Source: Verticillium longisporum (Eukaryota > Ascomycota > Sordariomycetes > Glomerellales > Plectosphaerellaceae). From it: a DNA stretch of 64,000 bases. A program made the position numbers and the translations under genes. The stretch spans positions 1,488,001-1,552,000 of the forward strand of contig JAETXT010000002.1 of the NCBI GenBank assembly GCA_019188255.1, given 5' to 3'. Below, piece by piece: positions 28,740 through 40,837 of the stretch; positions within the stretch are counted from its first letter, which is position 1; the number at the start of each line of letters is the position of its first letter. Under the pieces are notes generated by a model, which saw only the letters and a list, made by a program, of their open reading frames with translations, had not been told where the DNA came from and made no database searches.

Positions 28740-30158
28740 GGCGTTTAAGATTGAGGAGCCCTCTTTTCTGGTCAAGGTCGAAAGGAAGTGACCGGATGGC
28801 GCAAGTGATGCCCAGGGTAGGGCCGGGGAGCTTTTGAGCTATCGCAACCCCGAGTCAGATGAAGGCTATGTCTGTGCAGGATTCGACACAGATTACTATC
28901 CTTGGGACGCAGAAAAATGTCGTGCGGTATCGCGTCGATGCCGTGGTCTTATTCAGGCACGCGGCGGCTGCGTGCTCAATGTACCAAGCCGTTCAGGGGT
29001 AGGGGGTGACCACGGCCAGTCGTCTGCAGAATGAGAACGGATCGTAAGACACAAGATCCAAGATAATCAAAACTTGATCTGTTTCTGAAGGGAAAGTCCT
29101 AGGGTCAAATATCACCAAGAGCTGTCACGCTTGCCCTTGCCGGTGTATCGGTGTTTACAGTTGAAAGCCCGGGCGGCCTCTGACGATGAAGGCGGTGACG
29201 CGCGTCTGCTCCGAGATCTGGCCGGATGCGCGAAGCAGAAGAATGGATGTAGATCATGGGAAGAGGAAGGATCCCAGGCGATAGAAGGACGAGGTGGTGG
29301 AAGGTATGTTCCGAAAGCACTTGCTTCATCTCGCGGGTTCTTTCCCCCGAATGTCGCCAGCCTCACCGTTGCTCCTGTGCAAACAGAAATCAGTGAAGTC
29401 TCAGTCAGATCTCCGACTATCAGCAGGTCAAGTGCCTTTCTCTAGCTGTAAAAAAACAGGAGAAAGAAGTCTTCGCGCACCCTTTGCCGTTGTTCCTGAT
29501 TTGTACCCTCCCCAGTTTGCCGAACGCTTTGCAATATCGATGCCCCATGTTCACCACCTCAGTCGTCTTTCACGAGAGCCTTATCAGAGCCAGGGCAAAG
29601 AGATACAAAGCATCAACTTTGAGTTCCCTTGCTACTTGATGATCATTCTACCATCGCTGCGAGCACTTACCTGCGTTGGCTTTGTGTGCCAGAGCCAAAT
29701 GGTTACGCAGCTATTCTATTATTCACGCACGCAGATAAGCCCATTTGGATGATTTCCAACCACTAACACAAAGACCTTAAGGGTGTGTCTCATCACTCAA
29801 TGTTCGGTAACCTACAGATCTTGCGTCGCCCTTCGCACCCAACCAAGCCTCATGCTGAGAGGTCAAGTCTTGCCTACACGGCTACCTGCGTCCCGATATG
29901 CAATAAATCTGCGCTGCCTCTCCTTCTCCACATCGGTACACTGGTAGCACGAGATGGTTCGTCAAGCCATTTATCCTCTTACCTCTGAGATTTGTGTCAG
30001 AGTTGGTCTGTCTAGTCTGGCCGCACACAGATTTGAGCATTGCAGCGCAGCAAAACAGCTAGTACAGCGAGACACAGTAGTAAGCGGCTTTCTTTCCATT
30101 CCGTTGTCGTGAAAAAAGATATCTTGATACACAGTCAAAAGTCGTTCAAACCCCAATA
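28740..30158. other. Intergenic region
   Basis: About 1.4 kb between the tyrosinase start and the Rpa2 stop, both on the minus strand. It has several weak open frames (the largest 152 residues at 29294-29752) with no domain, no codon bias and no repeats. I see no gene. Confidence 0.5.
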
Positions 30159-33100
30159 TTACGCCTTGCCCAAAACGCCATCCAATGCCTTCATCGGTTT
30201 CAGCGCCCCCTTCCTCGGCGCATCCCGTTGGTCCACGCGGTACTTGAGCTTGACGCCCATGGCCGCCAGCTCGACGTCGAGGTACTTGAGCGCGCCCGGC
30301 ACGACTACAACGGTCGTGTTGTCGCCGCCCACCCACTGGTTGCCCTGGCCGTCCTCCCAGATCTCGCCTTCGATGCTGTCGCCCTCAAGGTCGGTCTCGT
30401 CAAGCCGCTTGGCGCAGCTGCGACACCGCACCGTGCTGATCTGCTTCTTCTTACCGACGAACGGTGACACGGTTGGCTGCACCGAGAGGAACGAGCCACA
30501 CGACCGACAAATCCAGGACTTGGTGTAATCCGAGCAGTTGAGCAGACGGTCCTGCAGGAGGAACGCTGTGCCGTGCGCCAGCAGGGCGTCGCGCTCCATC
30601 TCACCGACACGGATACCACCACCCTTCTTCCTGCCCTTGATAGGCTGGCCGGTGGTCGGCACCACGGGACCCGTCGTTCGCACCTGGTACTTGTCGTTCA
30701 CCATGTGACGCAGTCGCTGGTAGTACACGACACCAATGTAAATGTCGGCCGAAAGCTCCTCTCCTGTGATGCCCGAGTACATGGGCTCGTTTCCGTGGTA
30801 GTTGTAGCCCGCCTTCATCAGCTGATGCCCAAAGTAGTCGGCCGCCGTGTTCTCCTCGTTGAACTTGAACGGCGTCGAGTCCTGTGCCAGGCCGTGTAGC
30901 GCGCCCGCCTTGCCCGCAAGCGACTCCACGAACATGCCGATAGTCATGCGCGAGGGAAAAGCGTGCGGGTTGATAATGGTGTCAGGCTGCATGCCAGATT
31001 CAGTGAAGGGCATGTCGGTGGCAGGCCACTTTTGCGAGGCGACACCTTTTTGTCCGTGACGAGAAGAGAACTTGTCACCGATGACGGGGGCACGAGGCAC
31101 GCGGAGCTTGATCGACACAGTCTGCGCCGGCTCATTGCCATTCTCGCTGCCGATGATGCGCACCTCCTCAATGAACGCCTGTTCCGACTCCTTGTACTTC
31201 TCGTAGTGCGTCTGGCCGTCGAGGTTGGTCAGATTGCCGTTGAAGTCTGCCGTGACGGTGTGATAGGCGCAGAGAACGTCTCCCTCCTGGACCATGCGGC
31301 CGACGTACGGAAGACCGTCTTCGTCGAGCATGCTGCGGTACTCGCCCTTGACGAAGCCGTTGGGAGCGAAACCGAACAGCTTGGTGACTTGCTTGGCGGT
31401 ACGACTTCTCGAGTCATCCTTGAGTGAGACCTTTTTCACCTTGTAGATGGTACCGTGTCCGAATCCGCGCTCGTGTGAAGACTTGTTCAGAATCATGGCG
31501 TCGTCCATGTCGTAACCGGTGTACGAAATGACGGCAACAACCGAGTTCATTCCGTTGGGGAAATTGTCAAAGCCGTACTCGTTATGCAGTGGCGACCTGA
31601 CAACAGGCGTCTGTCCGGTCTGGATGCGGTAGAGCTTGTTGTCAGTTCGGTGTGCCAGAGCCGTCGCCGGTGTGCCCATCGTCTGCTTGCCCATCTGGCA
31701 CTGGTACATGTTTCGGGGAGATTGGTTAAAGTCGGAGAAGGGTGTCATGTTGGCCAGGATGGACAGCATATTGGTAGGGTCGAATTCGACGTGCGTGGAC
31801 TCGCCGGAGATGATCTCCTATTCGAGGACGGCGATCGACATGTACGGCTGTTCATGGGCGCCGACATAATCTTGTTTCTGGAGGGGGAGGTATATGACAG
31901 GCGTGACCATGCGGGCCGCGTTGGATGCAATGTACAGGCCGGGGTAGGAGCCTCCGTTGGAAGGAGGCACGTAGCCGATCTCGAGCTCCAAGGGCACGCC
32001 GTGTGTACCCTCGACCTTCCAGTACCTCAGCGTGTCGGCGATGCGAATAGACTCCTGGGGCGTGGAGAAGCCCAGCACGCGACCGTCGAGCATGACAACG
32101 ACACTCTCGTCGGTGGCGGCACTGGACGTGCTCACGGCTCCCATTTCTGCTACCAAGGCAGGTAGAGTTGATGTGTCAACGGGATCCGTCATGATTCTAC
32201 ACTTGTGGGCAAGATGATTCAGCAGACCGCAAGGAGAACCATCGGGGGTGTGCACTGGGCACAAGAAACCCCAAGATTCGGGCAGAAGCTTTCGGACCGT
32301 TGTGGTCTTGAGTTCCGCGAAGAAAGCACCACGATGAATCATCCGGAAGTGACTGATGAAACGCAGGAAGTTGAGCTTCTCGGCCACAACGGTGTAGCCG
32401 GCGGTCTGCTGGAGATCGAGACCAGACGGGCTGGTGAGGTTACCGGTCGACATGAAGTATTCGAGACCAGAGCCAAGGCTCTCGTTCGCGAGTCGGAAGA
32501 TGGTGGCAGGGAAATCCTTTTGGAAATCCTGAGAAGTAAAGGTTTTGGCGGGGAATTTCCTGTGGTAATCACGCAGGGATGCGCGGACAGCCGTGGAGAG
32601 GAATTCGTCGAGACGCTCCTTCAGGATCATGCCGTAGAGGAAGCCGCCGAGAAGAACCTCCTGGTTCTGGATAGCATCAGGGTTGTCCACCGAGCACTCG
32701 CCAGCAACGAGTGCATACAACTTGCGGATCATGAACAGCAGCATCTTGAACTTGTCGCTGTCTTGTTGTTCCGTGACGTCGACATTTCCTAGGTGTACGA
32801 GCACGACCCTTTTCAAGAACTCGGTACCAACATCGTAGTGGGACATGGTATCGGGAACGCCCAAGACAACGCGGAACTTTTCGCCAAGATACGCTCGAGT
32901 CTCTGTCTTTGTGTAGAGGCCGTAGCTGGTGTAGGTACGCAACAAGAGCTCGACGCGGTCGGTCAAGAATGTGTTCTGGGCAGACTTAGAGCCCTTGGAA
33001 CCAATCAACCCCTCAAAGATTTCGCGGTCGTTCGTCTCGACGAGGGCCTTGAGGATCATCATGACTGGAACGAGGTATTCGTTTTTCCTCCAGGAAAAGC

Positions 33101-33918
33101 GGAAGGTCATGTTTCCGTCGGTAAGATAGTGCAAGACGTTTGTTTGAGAAGTTTCGTCGGGCCTAACTGAGCGAAGAATGATGCCGTGAGGGCTGTAGCC
33201 GGCGCCACGGTTGGCGAAGCTGGGTCGGTAGATGGCCATTGGGAAGTTTCGTCGGTTGACCTGGAGCAGTCGAATGATTTTCTCGATACCGTTGACGATG
33301 AAGTAGCCGCCCAGTTCTTCAGACTCTTCCTTCCTCTTCACCAGCAGATCGGGCGAGTTGCCCTCGAGATGACACCGGTTTGACTGTGAGAGGGTGAGTT
33401 GATGCGCTCTGGAGAAAGAGAGAGCGTAGACTCGTGATTTGGCTTACCTTGACCATGATGGGCATCTGCCCCAGATCGCGGGTGAACTCCTTGGCATCGC
33501 CATCATTGATGCGGAACTCGAAGGTGGCGGAGAGCTTGCCACGATAGGTGACGTGCCGTTCTCTGCACTCGGCAGGGAAGATCTCCCGGGTTTTGGCGTA
33601 CTTGTTGGAAGGCGGCAGTTGTGACTTTTGAAGGGTAACGCCCTTGTAGCGGATGGTCAATTTATTCCTCTGACCTTGGGGCGTCCGATCGTCGCCGTCG
33701 AGAAATGTCTTGGTGCCAATGTCGGCCAGGCCGTGATCGAGCAAACTCGGCTTGCCATCGTTGCGGAACAGGGCATTAAAGGACTCGATGTGTGGGCTCA
33801 CGGCTGCCTGGAGCGCAGGGTAGGCAGTGTGATCCTTGGGAGGGTTTTTGAAAAGATTTTCTCGCCGCAGCGTATTGTATTCATGGTCCCATTTCGTGTT
33901 GGTGGCGGAGGGAGCCAT
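30159..33918 (-). CDS. rpa2: RNA polymerase I second-largest subunit Rpa2 (Rpa135)
   Basis: Catalytic-core subunit of nucleolar RNA polymerase I, which transcribes rDNA. Exons 33918-33448 and 33383-30159, 1,231 residues. Features in order: N-terminal protrusion (PHIESFNALF), YFIVNGIEKIIRLLQVNRRN, lobe, fork (GFLCPVHTPDGSPCGLLNHL), external domains, the hybrid-binding GYDMDDAMILNKSSHERGFG and GDKFSSRHGQKG, the clamp segment FPSRMTIGMFVESLAGK, and a C-terminal zinc ribbon (CRSCGSF...CRSC). The subunit-I type is shown by the short N-terminus and the NQSPRNMYQCQMGKQTMG context. Codon 679 (31818-31820) is an in-frame TAG inside SIAVLE-EIISGESTHVEF, where I expect Gln; the frame continues unchanged on both sides. 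For an essential gene, a consensus error is most likely. Confidence 0.94.
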
Positions 33919-34956
33919 GGTGCCTAATCCGGGTCGGGGGGATGGTAGGAAGGCGGGCAAATGGTGAAGAAAGGCGGCGCAAAGACTCTAAATAGCGCCC
34001 CAAGTTGGCATTGAGTGCATGCGCGGATGCTGTCGTCGCAGTTGGGCAGCGCGATCAGCAAGTCGTGAGCCAGAAGCCTTGCTTGGTGGGTGTCTAGACA
34101 GATGCTCGGATGGCGACCAGTCGATTGCACGATGAAATCAAATCGGCTCGGGAGCTCTCTGCGATAAGACACTGGAAAAAAATTGATGGCGGGGAGTGAT
34201 TCTACCAAATGGTTGGACGGATAAGAGACGGGAAGCTGTCGAGGGCCCCACTGTGAATGTCCTGATAACGATAGACCCGCTGCCGCCTGTGACATGCCGT
34301 ACATTGGTACCATTTCCGGCAGGTTGGACCTCTGATAGGTTTTGAAGTGGACGGAGCATCCACCTCCCTGATCCCATGTTTATACAGCCGTGTTTATCCT
34401 CGAGCATGAAAGGCACATCGAATAGTAGAAGACATTCGAATGATGGGCCTGTTTGGGAACACTCATTTGAACGCAGCTTAGACACACCATACCGCATGCA
34501 TGTTATATTGGTTTACCACGGCCTTGGCAATCGAGATTCGACCGTCATGGTTGCCAAGAAGCAAAATTGTGCACACACTTAAACCAGTCTTCATCTCAAG
34601 GTGGCTAACATGGTGGGTAGCAGCTTGGATCTGGAGATCTGTGTCATTAACTCCTTGTCTCACCGGAGATCGGAGGAGACCGTTCTTGCTTGCAGGTCCA
34701 AACACACATGAGCTCCCAGTGCGCCCGTTCTCATGTTTCGAGTTGACGTATTGGCCTATTGCGTCAAGTTTGCCATCGCTGAAGTGCTGAAGCTGTCGGC
34801 CGACTCGGTGGTCGGTTTGGTCGCATACCCGGTCCGCCCCATCTAGACATCCCATCATGGTTGAGGCCACGCGCACTAACGCCGCCCATTGCCGACCAGG
34901 ACGAAAAGCAGTGAGGCATGCTGCGTGACCTGCAGCCCGACCCCAACCGGCCGACA

Positions 34957-35002
34957 CAAACACACGCGCGCGCTCACACACACACACACCCACACGCCCA
35001 TT
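34957..35002. repeat. CA/CG dinucleotide microsatellite
   Basis: Alternating CA, CG and CA dinucleotides, imperfect, about 45 bases, in the rpa2-arl8 intergenic region. Confidence 0.85.
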
Positions 35003-35641
35003 TTGGTTGCCAGCCTGCTGCGCAAGCCCCCTCGCAGGCTGCGACTCCTGGTATTCACTATACCTTTCTGCCCCGGTGCCTCAGCACGAAGTCACCTCGA
35101 CGTATCATATTCATGTTGAGGCGCCCTGCAGACAAGTTGAAAGACAGGGAAGGGTGGCACCCTTACTACCTTACCTTGTTACGTGCCTACGTGCCCAGGT
35201 AGCAAGGCTACACCTTAAGCTGGCGGCTCACCTGGGGGGCCTGAGGCCTCGGGCCTTGGCCTCTGCAGAAACCGGCCGGCCTCTTGACGGTTCCCGACGG
35301 CCCAGTACAAAGACCGTCAATAAACAGTTGGCGGCCTCTTTACCCCGCGGCTCGATTCGATTCTGTCACGTAGAGGGGGAAGAAGACCATTCTGGGCGCG
35401 TATGAATGTATGTTGGTGAAGCTAGCCGCTCTGACCATCACGGGGCCAGACCACAAAGAAGTCGTGCAAAGCGTACCTAGAAGCCTGGTCAAGGACGTCA
35501 CTGGAACAAGCGCTGTCTCCATTTATTACTCCGTCCTCCTGCCCGTCCCGCCTCGGGCCGTGGGGTCCTGGAGCCGTTCACTAGGTACTGAAGTACACCC
35601 ATGAAGCCAGGCTAGGCACCTTAGCTATTACGGTCGGTCCC

Positions 35642-35728
35642 TACCTAGGTAGGTACCCTACCCAAGCAGCCCAAGCTAGGTACATACCTACCCACCCACC
35701 CACCTCGCCTTATTACCTTACCTAGGTA
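35642..35728. repeat. Two TACCTAGGTA palindromes with related words
   Basis: The perfect 10-base palindrome TACCTAGGTA occurs at 35642-35651 and 35719-35728. Between them are GGTACC, GCTAGGTAC and tandem CCCA/CCTA words. The same palindrome recurs elsewhere in the intergenic DNA of the window. Confidence 0.8.
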
Positions 35729-36837
35729 CCTTACCTGACCTTAACCTCCACCGTCAAAAGCTTACCCATCTCCTCATCACACTCTCGGACAACATTCCTC
35801 TGAAGCTTGCTAGGCCTCCATCCCCCGCAAATACTCGACGACGTACAGACAATATTGAGTGACCACTGCCTGCCGCGGCCCGACCATCGTCCTCAAATTG
35901 CCTGTCACTCCATCGTTGAGCACCGATCACCACATAGTGCGCACCGCCGGACACTGGGCACTGACGTGGTGGCCCCGGCACGAACACTTGAGTCGAGCGT
36001 TGATTGCCATCATCGCATCTCCTCGCACAGCGCACACCTACGAGTCTTCAAAAGGGCGTGCTCGGGGACTTGCGTTGCTCGGCTTCTCGAGCGCTTCGGT
36101 CTGATCGTGATCCTGATTCTGATTCTGCTCCTACTCCTGCATCTGCAGCTGCCGTTGCTTGCTGCTCCACATCTCATCGGCAGGAGGACACGAATGAGAC
36201 CCTGGTCATCACCGCTACAGGGCGTCCGTCTGACTGCAAGGCTTTGAGCAGTCGCGTCGCATTACTGCCAAACCTGCCTCCGGCCTCTGCGATTGCCTCT
36301 ACGTCCCGCTTGACCACCGTCATTCCATCGACACGGCCCAGCACAACTTGTGCTTCCTCTGTGGCTCCTGGTTCCTGTGCAGGTTGGCCCATACGTTCGG
36401 TTCGTTGCGGGTGGGGGCTTCGTGCGTCTTCATCTGAGCGTCACCTTGACTTCTAATCTACCCGCTGCCGCCGATTCAACTCCGTCACTTGCAACTGCGT
36501 CAGGCGCGAACCAACACTCTCCACCTCTCACACGACCAAAATTTGCACCCCTCCGGCGCCATTCCGCGCAGGCTGCGACCGTTGATCGGCTGTGACGGTC
36601 ATACAGAGATACTCACTCCTTGCTGCCTACTTACTCCGTCAACATCGACGCAGGCTTGCTCTGCGCGGAGAGCCTTCCGATCTTCACCTTAATACCCCAT
36701 CCCCGCCGCCCCTCCCTTCACCGTCTATCCTGGTTGCGCCGAGCATCACGCGGCACCCGATACAGCAGCCTGGCCACTTTGTCTCGTACCTCTTCGACCT
36801 TGTTACCCTCTTATTTGCTAGCACAATCTTCGTTACA

Positions 36838-37655
36838 ATGGCGGGCTTGTTCCGAAGGATGTATGATTGGTTGCTCAGGACGTTTTGGTGCGTGGATTTT
36901 TCCTTCCTGGAGCGTCTGTCGCGGCCAGCAACGCGCAATCTCGGTATTTGCTGACCAGCTATGCAGGGCAACGGAAATGGATGTGACCATGATTGGACTG
37001 CAAGCAGCAGGCAAGACGCCTCTGCTGCGTGTCCTAGCTGTGAGTACATTTCGCGAGACACCTTTGCCGCACCTGTTTCTTGCTAACGCGCCTTGGTCAG
37101 GGCGGCGAATTCACGATCGAGTAGGCACCCCCCGTCTGCTCTTTGCGATCTCAACCCTGAGCAAACCCCAAGCCGTCGATGCAGGCACCTCATTCGGTTG
37201 GCGGTCCCGGACAGCGATGTACTCGGCTAACTGTCAACTTGTGTAGCTCGATCCCGACGGTCGGATTCAATATGAAGCGCGTGCAACGAGGACACGTCAC
37301 ACTCAAATGCTGGGATATTGGTGGACAACCCCGTTTTCGGACCATGTGGGAGAGGTACTGCCGAGGAGTGAACGCCATCGTTTTCATCGTCGACATTGCC
37401 GATGTAGATCTGCTTCAGCAGGCCCGGGACGAACTCCATGCGCTCATGGAACAGAACTCCTTGAAAGGCATCCCCCTCCTCGTACTGGGCAACAAATCTG
37501 ATCTGCCGAATAAGCTGTCCGTTGATGAGCTCATCGATGCTTTGGACCTCAAGACGATCGGTCACCGCGAAGTCTGCTGTTACGGCATCAGCGCCAAGGA
37601 GGAGACAAACTTGGATGCTGTCATTCAATGGCTCATGAAGTGGGCCAACAGGTGA
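36838..37655 (+). CDS. arl8: Arl8-type small GTPase
   Basis: Exons 36838-36887, 36967-37039, 37101-37120 and 37247-37655, all in phase, give 183 residues. The switch regions [10 protein letters not shown] and [28 protein letters not shown] are diagnostic of Arl8, which controls lysosome/vacuole and endosome positioning and fusion. The base-specificity motif is GNKSD and the C-terminal helix ends LMKWANR. The P-loop reads GLQAAGKTP; the GKT core is present but the next residue, usually Ser or Thr, is Pro (ACG CCT; one base from Ser). The N-terminus begins MAGLF with an amphipathic helix, as in Arl8, which is acetylated rather than myristoylated. The third exon is only 20 nt and encodes GGEFTI plus two bases. 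Confidence 0.92.
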
Positions 37656-39556
37656 AGTCACAAGCTGCGTGGTGCCTTTTGGGCGATCGGCGGCTGCTGG
37701 CAGTGTGAGAGCTCATTCGCACAGCAGGCTTCAAGCCGGCACGCGTTGGATGCCTGTTTCGGTTTGCTGAGTAGTCTGCCTGGTGTGTAATGGCTCAAGA
37801 CGTCAGGGAGACTTGGAGAGTCGGCAAGATTCGCAGCTCATGAAGGACCGTTTACGATTCTTCCGCCATGAACGAAGAGAAGGCCTTCATCTCAACACGA
37901 TGTACGTTTGGAAAGACTGTATAACCGCCCTGTCATTGACGGTTGGGTACAACAGTCTCGAAGGAGGAGAAAGCGTTGTGAAGCCTTTGTCGGAAAGAAG
38001 AGCGGGGCATACTAGGCTCATGATGTCTCCTCGTTACCGCGGGGTGTTTCATTTTGTCCAGTGACGGGCAATGCGACATTGCGGAAGGCAGCGAGGCAAC
38101 GCGGCCGATTGGAACTGGGCGGCTGACCAGCATACGTTAACGATGGATGACGACGATGATACGAACTTTCCAATTTTTCAGATGAGAAAATATGACCACC
38201 ATGAGCATAAGAGTCACCCTATAGCCAGTTCTCGTTGTGCGATGGTAGGTGGGCAATCCTGGAAGCTTTGACGCGCACCACGAAGTCGGTCGGAGGTGTG
38301 TTGACAGGCTGGGCGCTTCCATGATCAGAAGCGCCAAGCGTGGTGTTCAAATGCTCCCAGCATGGAATGAGCTATGGCGCGCACTGCTGCCGTGCCCGTT
38401 TGATCTCTTTGGGAGAAGACTGGGGGTTTCCAGCCGGTGTGAGAGGAAGCACTGGGACTGTTGGGGAGAGAGAAAGGGAAAAAGAAACCAAAAAAAAAAA
38501 AACCAGAAAAGATCTCGAGGCAGGTAGCTCAAGCTCAAATGGGGGACTATATTCACGATTTATTAACAACGCGAGGCCGGCTGCTGCGTGCTCTGTTCAA
38601 CTTGCCAGCGCATCGTGCATATGGAGAGCCCTCTCAGCGAGCACCGGATTGGTTGCTGCGCGCGCGAGGTACGATGCCGCTGATCACGGCGGCACGACAA
38701 CTGGCACATACTTGGCGCGACAGGAGGCCAGCCAGGGCCATAATGGGCGGATCAGCACATCGAATTGCCGACCTCCCTCCCTTTGGACAAGGGATACTTA
38801 CTCCTTGCTGACTGGACGCAATGGTGGGACCGCTGGTTTTGTGAGTCGAGTCAACGGCTTTAGAGGTATTGACGGAGCTGATCTGACGGAGCTGATCTGA
38901 CAGAGCGGCACAGTCGCGGGCGATCCCGAAAAGCTCACACACACAGCATGGCGCGTGCCGAATGTGCTTCGCGGTAGTGCGCCGTCAGCTGATCTACCGT
39001 GCATGCAGAATCTCACATCTACTTCAGAACTCTATATCATGAGATGTGATTATTGCTCCAACACCTTTTCTTCAACCACCCACGTACAAACCAGGGTTAG
39101 CTCAAGTCATGGAACATGCAAATAGATAGGGTGCCTCCCCACCAGGCATGAAGGCGCAGGCAGGTAGGTAGGCACCTGCCTCGCTCGGCTGTTCAATGGC
39201 AGCACGCTCCAATCAGGCTAGGAGGACCCCCCAACCACACGACTGACGGCGTTCATGGTCCACCCAAACCCCTACCGCACAGGAGCTTCGTTGTCGGCCG
39301 AGACCTGAGCGCGCCCTTCGAGTACTTGTCTCCGGCGCCTTTAATCAACTCGCCCTCCCAGCACAGCTCACAAAGGGGGGCTTTTTCGAATGAAACCCCA
39401 CCCTTTCGAGCCCTCGGATTCAGCTCTGCCATGTCCAGACACTTGGTGTGTGACAGCCAGTGGGCCATCTTCAGACACTGGACAAGATCACCCGTAACGA
39501 GTATCCCATATTGGTCGACTCGTTGTTTACCTAACAAGACATTGTTTTCCAGAGCA
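37656..39556. other. Intergenic region with poly-A tract
   Basis: About 1.9 kb, no supported gene. It contains an A run of 13 at 38490-38502 and GGTAGGTAGG words near 39160. The open frame of 186 residues at 38340-38900 has neither domain nor convincing codon use. Confidence 0.5.
38490..38502. repeat. A homopolymer of 13
   Basis: Uninterrupted A run in non-coding DNA between arl8 and threonine aldolase. Confidence 0.8.
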
Positions 39557-40837
39557 ATGTCTACCACCAAGCCTACAGATGCCGCCGCTCCTGCCAGTAC
39601 CTGGCTGGGTCACAAGGGGGCAGCGGGCTTTGACTTGAGAAGTGAGCCTAGACAGCATCCAATGACGACACAACGGCGCTGATGTTGCAAACAGGTGATA
39701 CCATGACAACGCCCACGCCGGCTATGCTCGAAGCCATCAGGGTCGGCTCCCTGTTTGACGACGTGTTCGAGGAGGACACGACAACGATCGACCTCGAGAC
39801 CCACGTTGCTGCCCTCGCGGGCAAGGAGGCTGGATTGTTGGTCCTCTCTGGGACGATGGGCAACCAGCTGGCGCTCCGGTCTCTGCTCACTCAGCCTCCA
39901 CACAGCGTCTTGAGCGATCACCGCTCTCACATTATCCAATACGAGGCGGGCGGGTGTGTCTCTACTCATGCTCGAAGACAACTATCCATGTCGTACTAAC
40001 CGTGTACGCAGCGTGTCATCCCTGACGGGTGCCTTTGTTCAGGCCGTCGTGCCGCGGAACGGCATACATCTCACACTTGAGGATGTTGTGGACAGCGTTT
40101 GCATCGACGACGACGTGCACTCGTGTCCCACCAGGGTCATCAGTCTCGAGAACACGCTCAACGGAATGATCATGCCCCTGGAAGAGGCCAGGCGGATTTC
40201 AGCCTTTGCGCGAGAACACGACATTAAGATGCATCTCGACGGCGCACGGCTCTGGGAGGCCGCCGCATCGGGCGCCGGCAGCCTCGCTGACTACTGCTCT
40301 CTCTTCGACACGATCAGCCTCTGCTTCTCCAAGGGCCTGGGCGCCCCCATCGGCAGCATCCTTGTGGGGCCGACCAAAACCATCAAGCACGCGCGCTGGG
40401 TGCGCAAGTCCATCGGCGGCGGCCTCCGTCAGTCGGGCGTCGTGGCGGGGCCGGCGCGGGTCGCCGGGGACCAGGCGTTCGGCACGGGGCCCAACGGCGA
40501 GGGCGGCCTGCTGACGATGTCGCACGATGTGGCGAAGAAGGTTGAGAAACTCTGGACGGGACTCGGCGGCAAACTACTTCACCCGGTGCACACCAACATG
40601 GTCTGGCTTGATCTGACAGCGGCGGGATGTTCCGCTGCCACGTTTGTGCAATACGGCAAGGATGTCGGCCTCAAGCTCGGCAGCGGACGAATCGTGGTCC
40701 ACTATCAGATTGCGCAGAACCAGGACCTTGTGCTCCCCAAGCTGGAGGAGGTGTTCCAGAGGACGCTGGCGGGGAACAATACTGAGGCTGAGGCGAAACA
40801 ACAGACAGGGCGGACGAGCATGTATACAGTCCATTAA
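39557..40837 (+). CDS. Low-specificity L-threonine aldolase (Gly1-like)
   Basis: PLP enzyme cleaving L-threonine and L-allo-threonine to glycine and acetaldehyde. Exons 39557-39641, 39695-39953 and 40012-40837 join in phase to 389 residues. Family features are FDLRSDTMTTPTPAML (created by the first splice), DVFEED, ALAGKEAGLLVLSGTMGNQLALR, the PLP-binding His region DHRSHIIQYEAGG, ISLENTLNG, HLDGARLWEAA, and the Schiff-base lysine in CFSKGLGAPIGS (Lys222). No targeting peptide is evident, so it is probably cytosolic. The second intron has a clear CTAAC branch site shortly before its acceptor. The frame is intact. Confidence 0.94.

Larger units (their letters stand above)
33919..36837. promoter_or_regulatory. 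Long divergent intergenic region between rpa2 and arl8
   Basis: About 2.9 kb, the longest gene-poor stretch. It holds a CA/CG dinucleotide tract at 34957-35002 and a dense block of TACCTAGGTA-type words at 35580-35735. A pyrimidine-rich leader-like stretch (35800-36830) precedes the Arl8 gene. All open frames on both strands are short and without recognisable domains. Confidence 0.5.

Noticed and set aside
34478..34993. 171-codon minus-strand ORF including the CA repeat
   Set aside because: Translated dinucleotide repeat (VCVCV-type) and no domain.
36620..37246. 208-codon ORF over the arl8 start
   Set aside because: Reads through the first introns of arl8 in another frame.
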